From positions 124,001 through 188,000 of the forward strand of contig JACKHW010000007.1 of the NCBI GenBank assembly GCA_020638795.1: a stretch of 64,000 nt of DNA. The letters run 5' to 3'. The position numbers and the translations under genes were made by a program. Numbering within the stretch: the stretch's first letter is position 1; each line of letters starts with the position of its first letter. The notes under the pieces are model-generated. The model was not told the origin of the DNA, did no database searches, and saw only the letters and a program-made list of their open reading frames with translations. Shown piece after piece: positions 51,409 to 59,086 of this stretch. The stretch is from Planctomycetota bacterium. GTDB taxonomy: Bacteria > Planctomycetota > UBA1135 > GCA-002748355.

Positions 51409-52074
51409 TCAGTCGCACATTGAGAGCAGCGCAGCGACGGCTGCAGTGATCCCCTTTTCGATCGACGCCGTCCACGTATCGAACATGTAGGCCGGTGCGG
51501 TCACGATCTTGAGGTCGCGGTCGATCACGCAGTCGTCGACCGGACACTTGACGTGTCGCGCGCCGAGCTTCTCGAGTTCTCGAGCCGTCCCCTCGTCGTC
51601 CCCGATCGTGAGGCTCGGGTGCTTGCTGCCGAAGAGACGGGCGAGAAGCGCCGGCGCGATGCAGACGGCCGCGATCGGCTTGCCGGCGTCGTGCACGGCA
51701 TGCAGGAGCGCGGCGACGCCTTCGTGCACCGAGCAGTCGCTGCCTTCCGTCGCGAAATTGCAGAGGTTCTTCGCGGCACCGAAGCCCCCGGGAAGGAGGA
51801 GCCCGTCGATCTGCGCGACATCGGCCTCGGCGATGTCCCGGATGCGACCGCGCGCGATCCGCGCGGCTTCGGTCAGACAGTTGCGCCTCTCTCCGGTCGG
51901 CTTCTTCGTGCGATGGTCGACGACGTCGAACTCGATGTCCGGAGCGAAGCAATGCACCTCCGCTCCGGCACGGTCGAGCGCGAGCAGACCGCACACGGCC
52001 TCATGGATCTCCGCGCCGTCGAGGTAGCCGCAGCCCGAAAGGACCACGCCGATTCGCTTCTTGCGTGTGCTCAT
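51409..52074 (-). CDS. elbB: ElbB/ES1-like glyoxalase, class I glutamine amidotransferase-like, 221 aa
   Basis: DJ-1/PfpI-superfamily protein. GVVLSGCGYLDGAEIHEAV at the start, LLPGGFGAAKNL (~90) and the nucleophile elbow AVCIAPALLA (~130) identify the ElbB group. E. coli ElbB has glyoxalase activity and was first linked to isoprenoid synthesis. I choose the ATG at 52074, since the extra 15 residues upstream lack sense. Converges with the CPBP gene (45 bp apart). Confidence 0.92.
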   Translation of the reverse strand: MSTRKKRIGVVLSGCGYLDGAEIHEAVCGLLALDRAGAEVHCFAPDIEFDVVDHRTKKPTGERRNCLTEAARIARGRIRDIAEADVAQIDGLLLPGGFGAAKNLCNFATEGSDCSVHEGVAALLHAVHDAGKPIAAVCIAPALLARLFGSKHPSLTIGDDEGTARELEKLGARHVKCPVDDCVIDRDLKIVTAPAYMFDTWTASIEKGITAAVAALLSMCD

Positions 52075-52229
52075 GGACGCCCTTGTAACCGATCGGTTTG
52101 CCGCACGCGCGTGGGCCAACGGACGGATCCTGCTGGCCTAGGATTCGCCGAGGCTTTCGGAAGCTGCCGGGGCGGTGAAGGCGCGTGCTCGGTGCATGTC
52201 TGAGTTATTCAACATGCTGATACGGTAAG

Positions 52230-52715
52230 TCACGCGTCTTCGAGCTCGGTCCACGCACTCCACTCGATACTGCGCCCCGGAAATGCAACGTGCTCGAAGG
52301 GCCACTCACGCTCGATCCAGCCCTGCACCGTCGCGTAGAGGCGCTCTTCGAGACCGCCCTCCAGCTCGCTCGCGCGCGCCCAGAGATAGACCTCGGCGTC
52401 GTACCCCTTCTTGTGCGTCGGATCGATGTAGACACAGCCCTTGACGATGTCTTCGGCGAGCGACACGACCGTGTAGGCGAACGAACGACGTGTCTGGAAC
52501 TCCTTCTGGTGCCAACCCAAGTCGATCAGGTTCTGCTCGAGGGTGAGTCCGAGCGGCCACGTACCTCCGGGCCAGACGGTCCTCAGATGATCGACGCTCG
52601 TGAGGACCGCGTCGAAGTCCTTGACCACGTCGTGCACGGTGAGCATGCGCAGGCGAAACTCGGCGGTCTCGAGCGTCGACGGGACTTGGAAGCTGATCGG
52701 CACGAAGGGCTGCAT
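52230..52715 (-). CDS. GNAT-like acetyltransferase family protein, 161 aa
   Basis: Start ATG 52715 (MQPFVPISFQVPSTLETAEF). Distinctive conserved stretch NLIDLGWHQKEFQTRRSF, then FAYTVVSLAEDIVKGCVYID and GYDAEVYLWARAS, as in a group of small GNAT-fold proteins in many bacteria. The usual acetyl-CoA loop (R/Q-x-x-G-x-G/A) is weak or absent, so catalytic ability is uncertain. Divergent from the BNR protein downstream. Confidence 0.68.
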   Translation of the reverse strand: MQPFVPISFQVPSTLETAEFRLRMLTVHDVVKDFDAVLTSVDHLRTVWPGGTWPLGLTLEQNLIDLGWHQKEFQTRRSFAYTVVSLAEDIVKGCVYIDPTHKKGYDAEVYLWARASELEGGLEERLYATVQGWIEREWPFEHVAFPGRSIEWSAWTELEDA

Positions 52716-52836
52716 TCGGGTTCTCCTCACATTGCAACCCTGCCAAGACCGCGGTCCGCTGTCCACGCAACGGCATCATTCTGCGAGCTAGATGCTCGAC
52801 CTCGGACCGTGTCGCCAGGTTGCTATGCTGCGCCGC

Positions 52837-55800
52837 ATGAAGCCTGCGCGCCCGTTCTCCCTGCTCTTCCGACATTGCTTGTGCACGGTGGTCGGTTCTT
52901 CGCTCTTGGGGCTCTGCGCCTCCCTTCCAGCACAAGACGAAGCTCCAATACCGAACGACAAGGACAGCGCGCTGCTCCAGGGACTCCACGCGCGCTCGAT
53001 CGGCCCGGCAGGCATGAGCGGCCGCGTCACCGCGCTGGCGGCGCGCGACGACGATCCCGACACGATCTTCGTCGGTGCCGCGAGCGGAGGTCTTTGGCGC
53101 ACGGAGAACGCCGGCATGACCTGGACGCCCCTGTTCGACGAGCAAAAGGTCGCGTCGATCGGTGCGATCGCGCTCGACCCGAAGCACCCGCAGCGCATCT
53201 GGGTGGGCACGGGAGAAGCGTTCCCCCGCAACAGCGTCGCCTCGGGCGACGGCCTGTACCGCTCTGACGATGCCGGCACGACGTGGACGCATCTCGGTCT
53301 GCGAGAGAGCGAACGGATCGGCAACATCCTCGTGTCCGAGACCGACTCGGACACCGCGTGGATCGGTGTCGTCGGCAAGGCGTGGGGCCCCGGCGACGAG
53401 CGCGGCGTCTACAAGACGACGGACGGCGGCAAGACGCTGCGGCGCGTGCTCCACGTCGACGACCGCACCGGCTGCGCCGATCTCGTGCAGCATCCGCAGG
53501 ACCCCAATACCCTCTTCGCGGCGATGTGGAGCTTCCGCCGCCGGCCGTACGACTTCGTCTCGGGCGGCAAGGGCTCAGGCCTTTGGCGTAGCCACGACGG
53601 CGGCGAGACGTGGACGCGGCTCGAGGCAAAGGACGGTCTCCCCAAGGGCGAACTCGGCCGCATCGGGATCGCGATCGCGCGCTCGAATCCGGACGTCGTC
53701 TACGCGCTCGTCGAGGCAAAGAAGAGCGCGCTCCTACGCAGCGACGACGGTGGACGATCGTTCCGCACGGTTCACGATGGCGAGGACGCGTCGCCGCGAC
53801 CGTTCTACTATTCGCGCGTCCTCGTCGACCCGAAGAACGCGGATCGCGTCTACCGGCTCGGTTCGACGACGTCGGTGTCGAACGACGGTGGCAAGACGTT
53901 CCAGACACTCGCCGCGTGGTCGCTCGTGCACCCCGACCACCACGCGATGTGGATCGCGCCACACGACCCCGAGTTCTTGATCGACGGCAACGACGGCGGT
54001 GTCGCGATCAGTCGCGACCACGGCAAGACATGGCGCTTCGTGCGCAATCTGCCGCTCGCGCAGTACTACCACATCGCGGTCGACGACGATCAACCGTACC
54101 ACGTCTACGGCGGCATGCAGGACAACGGTTCTTGGCGCGGGCCGACGCGCGTGTTCGAGAACGGCGGCATTCGCAACCACCACTGGCAGGAGCTCTTCTT
54201 CGGCGATGGGTTCGCGACGATCCCGGACCCGCAGGACAGCCGCATCGGTTACGCGATGAGTCAGGGCGGCGCGCTCGGGCGCTGGAATCGAATCACGGGA
54301 GAGCGCAAGACGATCCGCCCCTTCGCGCCGACCGAGACCGTCCCCACGGCAGATGGCACGGACACCGAGACGCGCAACGTCAAGCTGCGCTTCAATTGGA
54401 ACGCCGCGATCGCGCTCGACCCGTTCGATCCGGCGGGCGTGTACTACGGCAGTCAGTTCGTGCACTATTCCGGCGACCGCGGCGATTCGTGGAAGGTCCT
54501 GAGTCCCGACCTCACCTCCGACACCAAGGCTTGGCAGAAACAGTACGAGAGCGGCGGACTCACGTACGACGTCACCGGCGCGGAGAACTACTGCACGCTC
54601 ATGACGATCGCGCCGTCGCCGGTGCAGCAAGGCGTCGTGTGGTCCGGCAGCGACGACGGCAGGGTTCACGTCACGACCAATGGCGGCGCGACGTGGACGC
54701 GCGTCGACGAAGCGATCGACGGGCTCGAGCCGTTCTCGTGGTGCACGCACATCGAAGCGAGCAAGTTCGACGCGACGACCGCATGGGCCGTCTTCGACGA
54801 TCATCGTCGCTCGAACACGAAAGCCTACGTCTTCGAGACGAAGGACTTCGGCAAGTCGTGGCGCAGCATCGTGCCGGCGGACTTCGATGGTCCGTGTCTC
54901 ACGATCGAGCAGGATCCTGTCGATGCGTCGCTGCTCTTCGTCGGCACCGAACACGGTCTGTGGATCTCGCGTAACGGCGGCGGGAAGTGGACGCGCTTCG
55001 AGAAGAAGGGCCTGCCGACCGTCGCCGTCCCCTCGCTCGTCGTGCACCCGACGCACCACGATCTCGTGATCGGGACGCACGGGCGCGCGGCCTACGTGAT
55101 CGACGACATTCGCCCACTGCGGAACGCGGACGCGTGGACTTCGGGTGAAGTCGCACTGCTGACGCCACAACCGGCGATTCCGTGGGAGATCTCGCAGACG
55201 GGCGAGAGTCGCTTTCCTGGGAGCGAGGAGTTCCGTGGTGAGAACCGCGCATACGGCGCGATCCTCGCGCTCTGGATCGGGCCGAAGGCGGCGGAACAAC
55301 TCGACGAGAAGAAGGTGGCGGCGAACGGCGCACCGAATCGCGACAACGACGATCCAGCGTCAGGCGACGCCCAGGGAGCCGCCGAGTCGGGCGGCTCTGA
55401 AGCCGATCGTGGTGACGCCGCGAACCAGCAAGGCGAAACGAAGCAAACGCCTTCCGAAGACGAGGCCGCGAACCGTGCCCCGTTCGCACTCGAACCCGGC
55501 GAAGTCGAGCTCGTGATCGAACGCGCGGTCGAACCCGACCTCGGGCGCCGCGTGCGCGTCCTCCGCACGAAGGTCAAGCCGGGTCACAACCGAATCGTCT
55601 GGGACTTGCGCGAGGATCCTGCACGACCTGGCAAGAACGCGAAGCCCGGCAGCGGCGGCGGCATGCTCGTGCTGCCAGGTCGCTACCGCGTGCATACGCG
55701 CATCGGCGAGTTCGAATGCGAGACGCACGTCGACGTGCTACCCGATCCGCGCCTTTCGATCTCCGAGTCGGACCGTCGCGCCAAGTACGACGCGATCCGC

Positions 55801-56304
55801 AACGCCGAAGGACTCGCGTCCGCGATGCGCACCGTCTTCGAGCGCATCGACAGCATTCGCGCCGACACGAAGGCGATGTCCGCACGCCTCGACGAGCTCC
55901 GACAACTCCGCGCACACGAGACACGCCTTGCGGACAACGAAGAAGTCGCCCGTACGCTACCGTCGGACGAAAGCCTGGCGGAAGCGCAGGGGCGCTGCAA
56001 AGCGTTCGACAAGAAGCTGAAGGCGATCGAAGAACGCTTCCGCGTCCCCCGTGGCTCGGTGCAAGGCATCGCCGACCGCGACACGCTCGCGTCCCGCGTG
56101 TTCGAGGCCATCTCGCGTTTGCAATCGTCACGGGACGCGCCATCGCCGCAGCAACTCGATGCGGTCGACCGTGTGACGGCCGAACTCCGCCCGGCGCTCG
56201 AAGCTTGGAATCGCTTCGAGCAAGACGAGGTCAAGGCGCTTCGCGACCAGGTGCAGCCGCTCCTGCAGTGGTTGACTCCGAGACCGCCGATCCGGATTCG
56301 GTGA
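52837..56304 (+). CDS. Exported VPS10/sortilin-like BNR β-propeller protein, 1155 aa
   Basis: ATG at 52837 gives a signal peptide ending in SLPAQ. BNR/Asp-box repeats run through ~800 residues: GGLWRTENAGMTWTPL, GLYRSDDAGTTWTHL, GVYKTTDGGKTLRRV, GLWRSHDGGETWTRL, LLRSDDGGRSFRTV and HVTTNGGATWTRVDE. Such ten-bladed propellers are annotated as sortilin-like or glycosyl-hydrolase-like exported proteins. After an acidic, Glu/Asp/Gln-rich linker (~820-890), a β domain (DLGRRVRVLRTKVKPGHNRI) and a helical C terminus (to 1155) follow. No sialidase active-site set is apparent. Confidence 0.82.
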   Translation: MKPARPFSLLFRHCLCTVVGSSLLGLCASLPAQDEAPIPNDKDSALLQGLHARSIGPAGMSGRVTALAARDDDPDTIFVGAASGGLWRTENAGMTWTPLFDEQKVASIGAIALDPKHPQRIWVGTGEAFPRNSVASGDGLYRSDDAGTTWTHLGLRESERIGNILVSETDSDTAWIGVVGKAWGPGDERGVYKTTDGGKTLRRVLHVDDRTGCADLVQHPQDPNTLFAAMWSFRRRPYDFVSGGKGSGLWRSHDGGETWTRLEAKDGLPKGELGRIGIAIARSNPDVVYALVEAKKSALLRSDDGGRSFRTVHDGEDASPRPFYYSRVLVDPKNADRVYRLGSTTSVSNDGGKTFQTLAAWSLVHPDHHAMWIAPHDPEFLIDGNDGGVAISRDHGKTWRFVRNLPLAQYYHIAVDDDQPYHVYGGMQDNGSWRGPTRVFENGGIRNHHWQELFFGDGFATIPDPQDSRIGYAMSQGGALGRWNRITGERKTIRPFAPTETVPTADGTDTETRNVKLRFNWNAAIALDPFDPAGVYYGSQFVHYSGDRGDSWKVLSPDLTSDTKAWQKQYESGGLTYDVTGAENYCTLMTIAPSPVQQGVVWSGSDDGRVHVTTNGGATWTRVDEAIDGLEPFSWCTHIEASKFDATTAWAVFDDHRRSNTKAYVFETKDFGKSWRSIVPADFDGPCLTIEQDPVDASLLFVGTEHGLWISRNGGGKWTRFEKKGLPTVAVPSLVVHPTHHDLVIGTHGRAAYVIDDIRPLRNADAWTSGEVALLTPQPAIPWEISQTGESRFPGSEEFRGENRAYGAILALWIGPKAAEQLDEKKVAANGAPNRDNDDPASGDAQGAAESGGSEADRGDAANQQGETKQTPSEDEAANRAPFALEPGEVELVIERAVEPDLGRRVRVLRTKVKPGHNRIVWDLREDPARPGKNAKPGSGGGMLVLPGRYRVHTRIGEFECETHVDVLPDPRLSISESDRRAKYDAIRNAEGLASAMRTVFERIDSIRADTKAMSARLDELRQLRAHETRLADNEEVARTLPSDESLAEAQGRCKAFDKKLKAIEERFRVPRGSVQGIADRDTLASRVFEAISRLQSSRDAPSPQQLDAVDRVTAELRPALEAWNRFEQDEVKALRDQVQPLLQWLTPRPPIRIR

Positions 56305-56367
56305 GTTCGAAGACTCCGACCAGCACCGATCCTTGATCGCCGCGAAGCGCCCCCGCAAAGTCGAGTC

Positions 56368-56841
56368 ATGCAAAACCCTGCTTCTCCGCTGCGCTTCGCG
56401 ACCTTGTGCATGCGCTTCGCGACCCTGTGCATGCGCTTCGCGCCGGTGTGCATCGCTGCGCTCCTCCTGAGTTCTTGCATCCTCTACCGCAACGACAAGA
56501 ACGAGCCGCTCGATGCGCCGTCGATTGCACGCCTCGTGCCCGGCACGACGACCGCACAGCAGGCGCTCGACCTCCTCGGCGCCCCCAACGACGTCATCCA
56601 ACTCGGCAACCGCAGCGCGTGGTACTACGAGTACGCGCAGAGCAAGACCGCGGGCTTCTGGGCACTGCTCGTCGTGCTGTCGGGAACGGACACGCGCACC
56701 GATCGCTTGTGGCTCTTCTTCGACGAGAACGGCATCCTGCGTCACAGTGGTTCGACGTTGGCTGCGAATCGCGCGGGTTACTCGCTCCCGTGGTCGGACC
56801 CGCATGGCAACGTGCCGAAGGCCGCCTCGGAGCAACGATGA
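56368..56841 (+). CDS. BamE/SmpA-like lipoprotein, 157 aa
   Basis: Lipobox LLSSC follows a signal peptide built of an unusual direct repeat (LRFATLC, MRFATLC, MRFAPVC; 21-bp units at ~56389-56451). The mature part has the small SmpA/OmlA-type motif: LVPGTTTAQQALDLLGAPND, then WYYEYAQS and LWLFFDENGILRH. These domains occur in outer-membrane assembly factors. Several ATGs (56368, 56410, 56431) could start translation. The next gene overlaps by 4 bp and encodes a similar lipoprotein. Confidence 0.7.
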   Translation: MQNPASPLRFATLCMRFATLCMRFAPVCIAALLLSSCILYRNDKNEPLDAPSIARLVPGTTTAQQALDLLGAPNDVIQLGNRSAWYYEYAQSKTAGFWALLVVLSGTDTRTDRLWLFFDENGILRHSGSTLAANRAGYSLPWSDPHGNVPKAASEQR

Positions 56842-57305
56842 CGTTTGCATCGAACCGCGCTAGCGCGGTCGTACTCGGCACGCTGCTGCTCCCGCTCACG
56901 AGCTGCCTCTCGGTGAGCTGGCAAGTCGCGTGGAACGAAGAGCCGATCGCCGAGTCCGCGACCGTGGACCTCGCGAAGACACGCGCCACGATCGACGACG
57001 TGTTCGAACGCATCGGCGCTCCCAACATCGTGCGACGCGCGACCGAAGGCGGCGCGTGGCTCTACTGGATCTCGGCGCGCAACGGCGACTTCGGTCTCGA
57101 CTTCTCGATTCCTATTCGCTTCGCGAGCGTATCGCTCAGTTGGCAGGACGACGCGGAACGCTACGACGCGGTCGCCGTGAGACTCGATCGCGATTTCCGC
57201 GTACTCGAAGTCCGACGTGGCGCGCTCAACAACTTGCTCAAGGGCGCTATCGACCCGACTCGCCGACGTCGCAGTCGTGCGTTTTCCCTCGACCCCACAT
57301 CGTGA
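56838..57305 (+). CDS. SmpA-like lipoprotein, 155 aa
   Basis: ATG at 56838 overlaps the previous stop (ATGA). Signal with lipobox LTSC (VVLGTLLLPLTSC). ATIDDVFERIGAPNIVRRAT and WLYWISARNG repeat the pattern of the preceding lipoprotein, so the two are distant tandem paralogues. The C terminus is basic (DPTRRRRSRAF). Likely in the outer or inner membrane leaflet facing the periplasm. The dipeptidase gene begins one base after its stop. Confidence 0.65.
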   Translation: MTFASNRASAVVLGTLLLPLTSCLSVSWQVAWNEEPIAESATVDLAKTRATIDDVFERIGAPNIVRRATEGGAWLYWISARNGDFGLDFSIPIRFASVSLSWQDDAERYDAVAVRLDRDFRVLEVRRGALNNLLKGAIDPTRRRRSRAFSLDPTS

Positions 57306-57306
57306 C

Positions 57307-58545
57307 ATGAACAGCACTCGTGCAACCAAACCTCACGTGATCGTCGCGGCACTCGCCTTCTTCGCGAGCTGCCAGGGCACCATCACCATGCGCACGATCT
57401 CGACCCCGATCGAGAACCAGGACGCCCGCATCGCGCGCATCCTGCGCCAAGTGCCCCTGACCGACGGGCACAACGACCTACCGTGGGAATCGCGACAGAA
57501 GTCGAAGCTCGCGTTCGACGAGTTCGACTTGACGCAGTGGAACAAGACGAGACACACGGACATCCCGCGCTTGCGTGCCGGCGGTGTCGGTGCGCAGTTC
57601 TGGTCGGTCTACGTCCCGGTCACGTTCGGAAAGGACGAAGCGGTCACCGCCACCCTCGAGCAGATCGACTTCGTGCGCCGCATGCTCGCGCGCTACCCCG
57701 ACGTCTTCGAGTTCGCTCGCGGACCCGAGGATGCGGTGCGCATCCATCGCGCGGGCAAGATCGCATCGATGGTCGGCGTCGAGGGAGGCCACCAGACCGG
57801 CGGCTCGCTCGGCGTGCTGCGCCAGCTCTACGCGCTCGGCGCGCACTACATGACGCTCGCGCACGCGACCAACTCGCCGTTCGCGGACTCTGCGACCGAC
57901 CAACCCGAGTACGGAGGCCTGAGCGAAGCGGGGCGCAAGGCGATCGCCGAAATGAACCGACTCGGCATGCTCGTCGATCTATCGCACGTGACGCCCGAGG
58001 CCATGCATCAAGGACTCGATGCGTCGAAGGCGCCGGTCATCTTCTCGCACAGCTCCGCGCGTGCGCTGACCGACCACCCGCGGAACGTGCCCGACGACGT
58101 GCTCCGTCGCTTGCCGAAGGAAGGCGGTGTCGTGATGGTCACCTTCGTCCCGTCGTACGTTTCCCGGAATGCTGGCGACTGGGGACTTCGCAATCTCGCC
58201 GAACAGCAACGCCTCCGCGAGCAGTACGGCTCCAAGAACGATCCGCGCATCGAGAACGCGCTGCGCGTCTGGGGCATCAAGAACCCGAGACCTCGAGCGA
58301 AGCTGAGCGACGTCGCGGATCACATCGAGCACATCGCCAACGTCGCGGGCCACGACCACGTCGGCCTCGGCGGGGACTTCGATGGCATCTCGGACGTCGT
58401 CGAAGGTCTCGAGGACGTGTCGACGTATCCGGCGCTCCTCGCCGAACTCGCACGTCGCGGTTGGTCGGACGAGAACCTCCGCAAGCTTTGCGGTGAGAAC
58501 CTCCTCGCGGTTTGGCGCGACGCCGAACGTGTCGCGGGTCGATGA
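57307..58545 (+). CDS. Membrane dipeptidase, M19 family, lipoprotein, 412 aa
   Basis: Zinc dipeptidase (renal-dipeptidase type). Zinc ligands are visible in order: DGHNDLPW (~residue 56), the bridging Glu in GVEGGHQ (~156), HVTPEAMH (~230) and FSHSSARALTDHPRN (~250), with the late GDFDGI (~355). N-terminal lipobox FFASC suggests membrane attachment. Family members cut dipeptides, and some act on β-lactams. One base separates it from the lipoprotein gene upstream, giving an operon of three to four genes. Confidence 0.93.
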   Translation: MNSTRATKPHVIVAALAFFASCQGTITMRTISTPIENQDARIARILRQVPLTDGHNDLPWESRQKSKLAFDEFDLTQWNKTRHTDIPRLRAGGVGAQFWSVYVPVTFGKDEAVTATLEQIDFVRRMLARYPDVFEFARGPEDAVRIHRAGKIASMVGVEGGHQTGGSLGVLRQLYALGAHYMTLAHATNSPFADSATDQPEYGGLSEAGRKAIAEMNRLGMLVDLSHVTPEAMHQGLDASKAPVIFSHSSARALTDHPRNVPDDVLRRLPKEGGVVMVTFVPSYVSRNAGDWGLRNLAEQQRLREQYGSKNDPRIENALRVWGIKNPRPRAKLSDVADHIEHIANVAGHDHVGLGGDFDGISDVVEGLEDVSTYPALLAELARRGWSDENLRKLCGENLLAVWRDAERVAGR

Positions 58546-58573
58546 CGTTCGCACGACGCAGGACCGGTCACCG

Positions 58574-58858
58574 ATGACTCCGGAGGCCATTGTCGAGATC
58601 GTCACGCACTATCACGGACACGTGCAGGGCGTAGGGTTTCGCTATCGAACGGCGCGCTTGTTGACGGGCTTGCCGCTGCACGGCTACGTGAAGAACCTCG
58701 ACGACGGAAGCGTCGAGCTGAGGCTCCGTGGACGGGCATCCGACGTGGACACCGCGCTCTCGAGAATCGCCGAGGCGCTGGCAGCACACATCCGGCGGAT
58801 CCAAAGTACTCGAGTGCAGCTGTCCTCGGAGCTCGGCGCGTTTCACATCGCGCGCTGA
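58574..58858 (+). CDS. acyP: Acylphosphatase, 94 aa
   Basis: Hydrolyses acyl phosphates. The signature GHVQGVGFRYRTA contains the catalytic Arg, and the second box GYVKNLDDGSVEL contains the catalytic Asn. Length is standard (90-100). ATG at 58574 lies 28 bp after the dipeptidase stop. Complete and probably active. Confidence 0.95.
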   Translation: MTPEAIVEIVTHYHGHVQGVGFRYRTARLLTGLPLHGYVKNLDDGSVELRLRGRASDVDTALSRIAEALAAHIRRIQSTRVQLSSELGAFHIAR

Positions 58859-58889
58859 CGGCGAAGCGCCGCTGCCGCGCCGACTTCGG

Positions 58890-58922
58890 GCCATGGTAGT
58901 GCGCAACGCGGACTACCATGGC
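58890..58922. terminator. Perfect 11-bp inverted repeat after acylphosphatase
   Basis: GCCATGGTAGT (58890-58900) and ACTACCATGGC (58912-58922) are exact complements around an 11-base loop, 31 bp after the acyP stop. A transcription terminator is likely from position, although no T-run follows; a protein-binding palindrome is the alternative. Confidence 0.55.
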
Positions 58923-59086
58923 CGCGGCACGGGCCGGTGAGCGAAGCATCCACGCGACCCAATCGGCGACGGATCAGCGTGCCGGACTCGAGTATGCGCT
59001 CTAGAGTGTCCCCAGCTATCATGCCCCAAACCCCTGCGGACTCTCCCCGAGGCCCCCGGGATCCCTCTCACGAGACTCTCTTCCTG

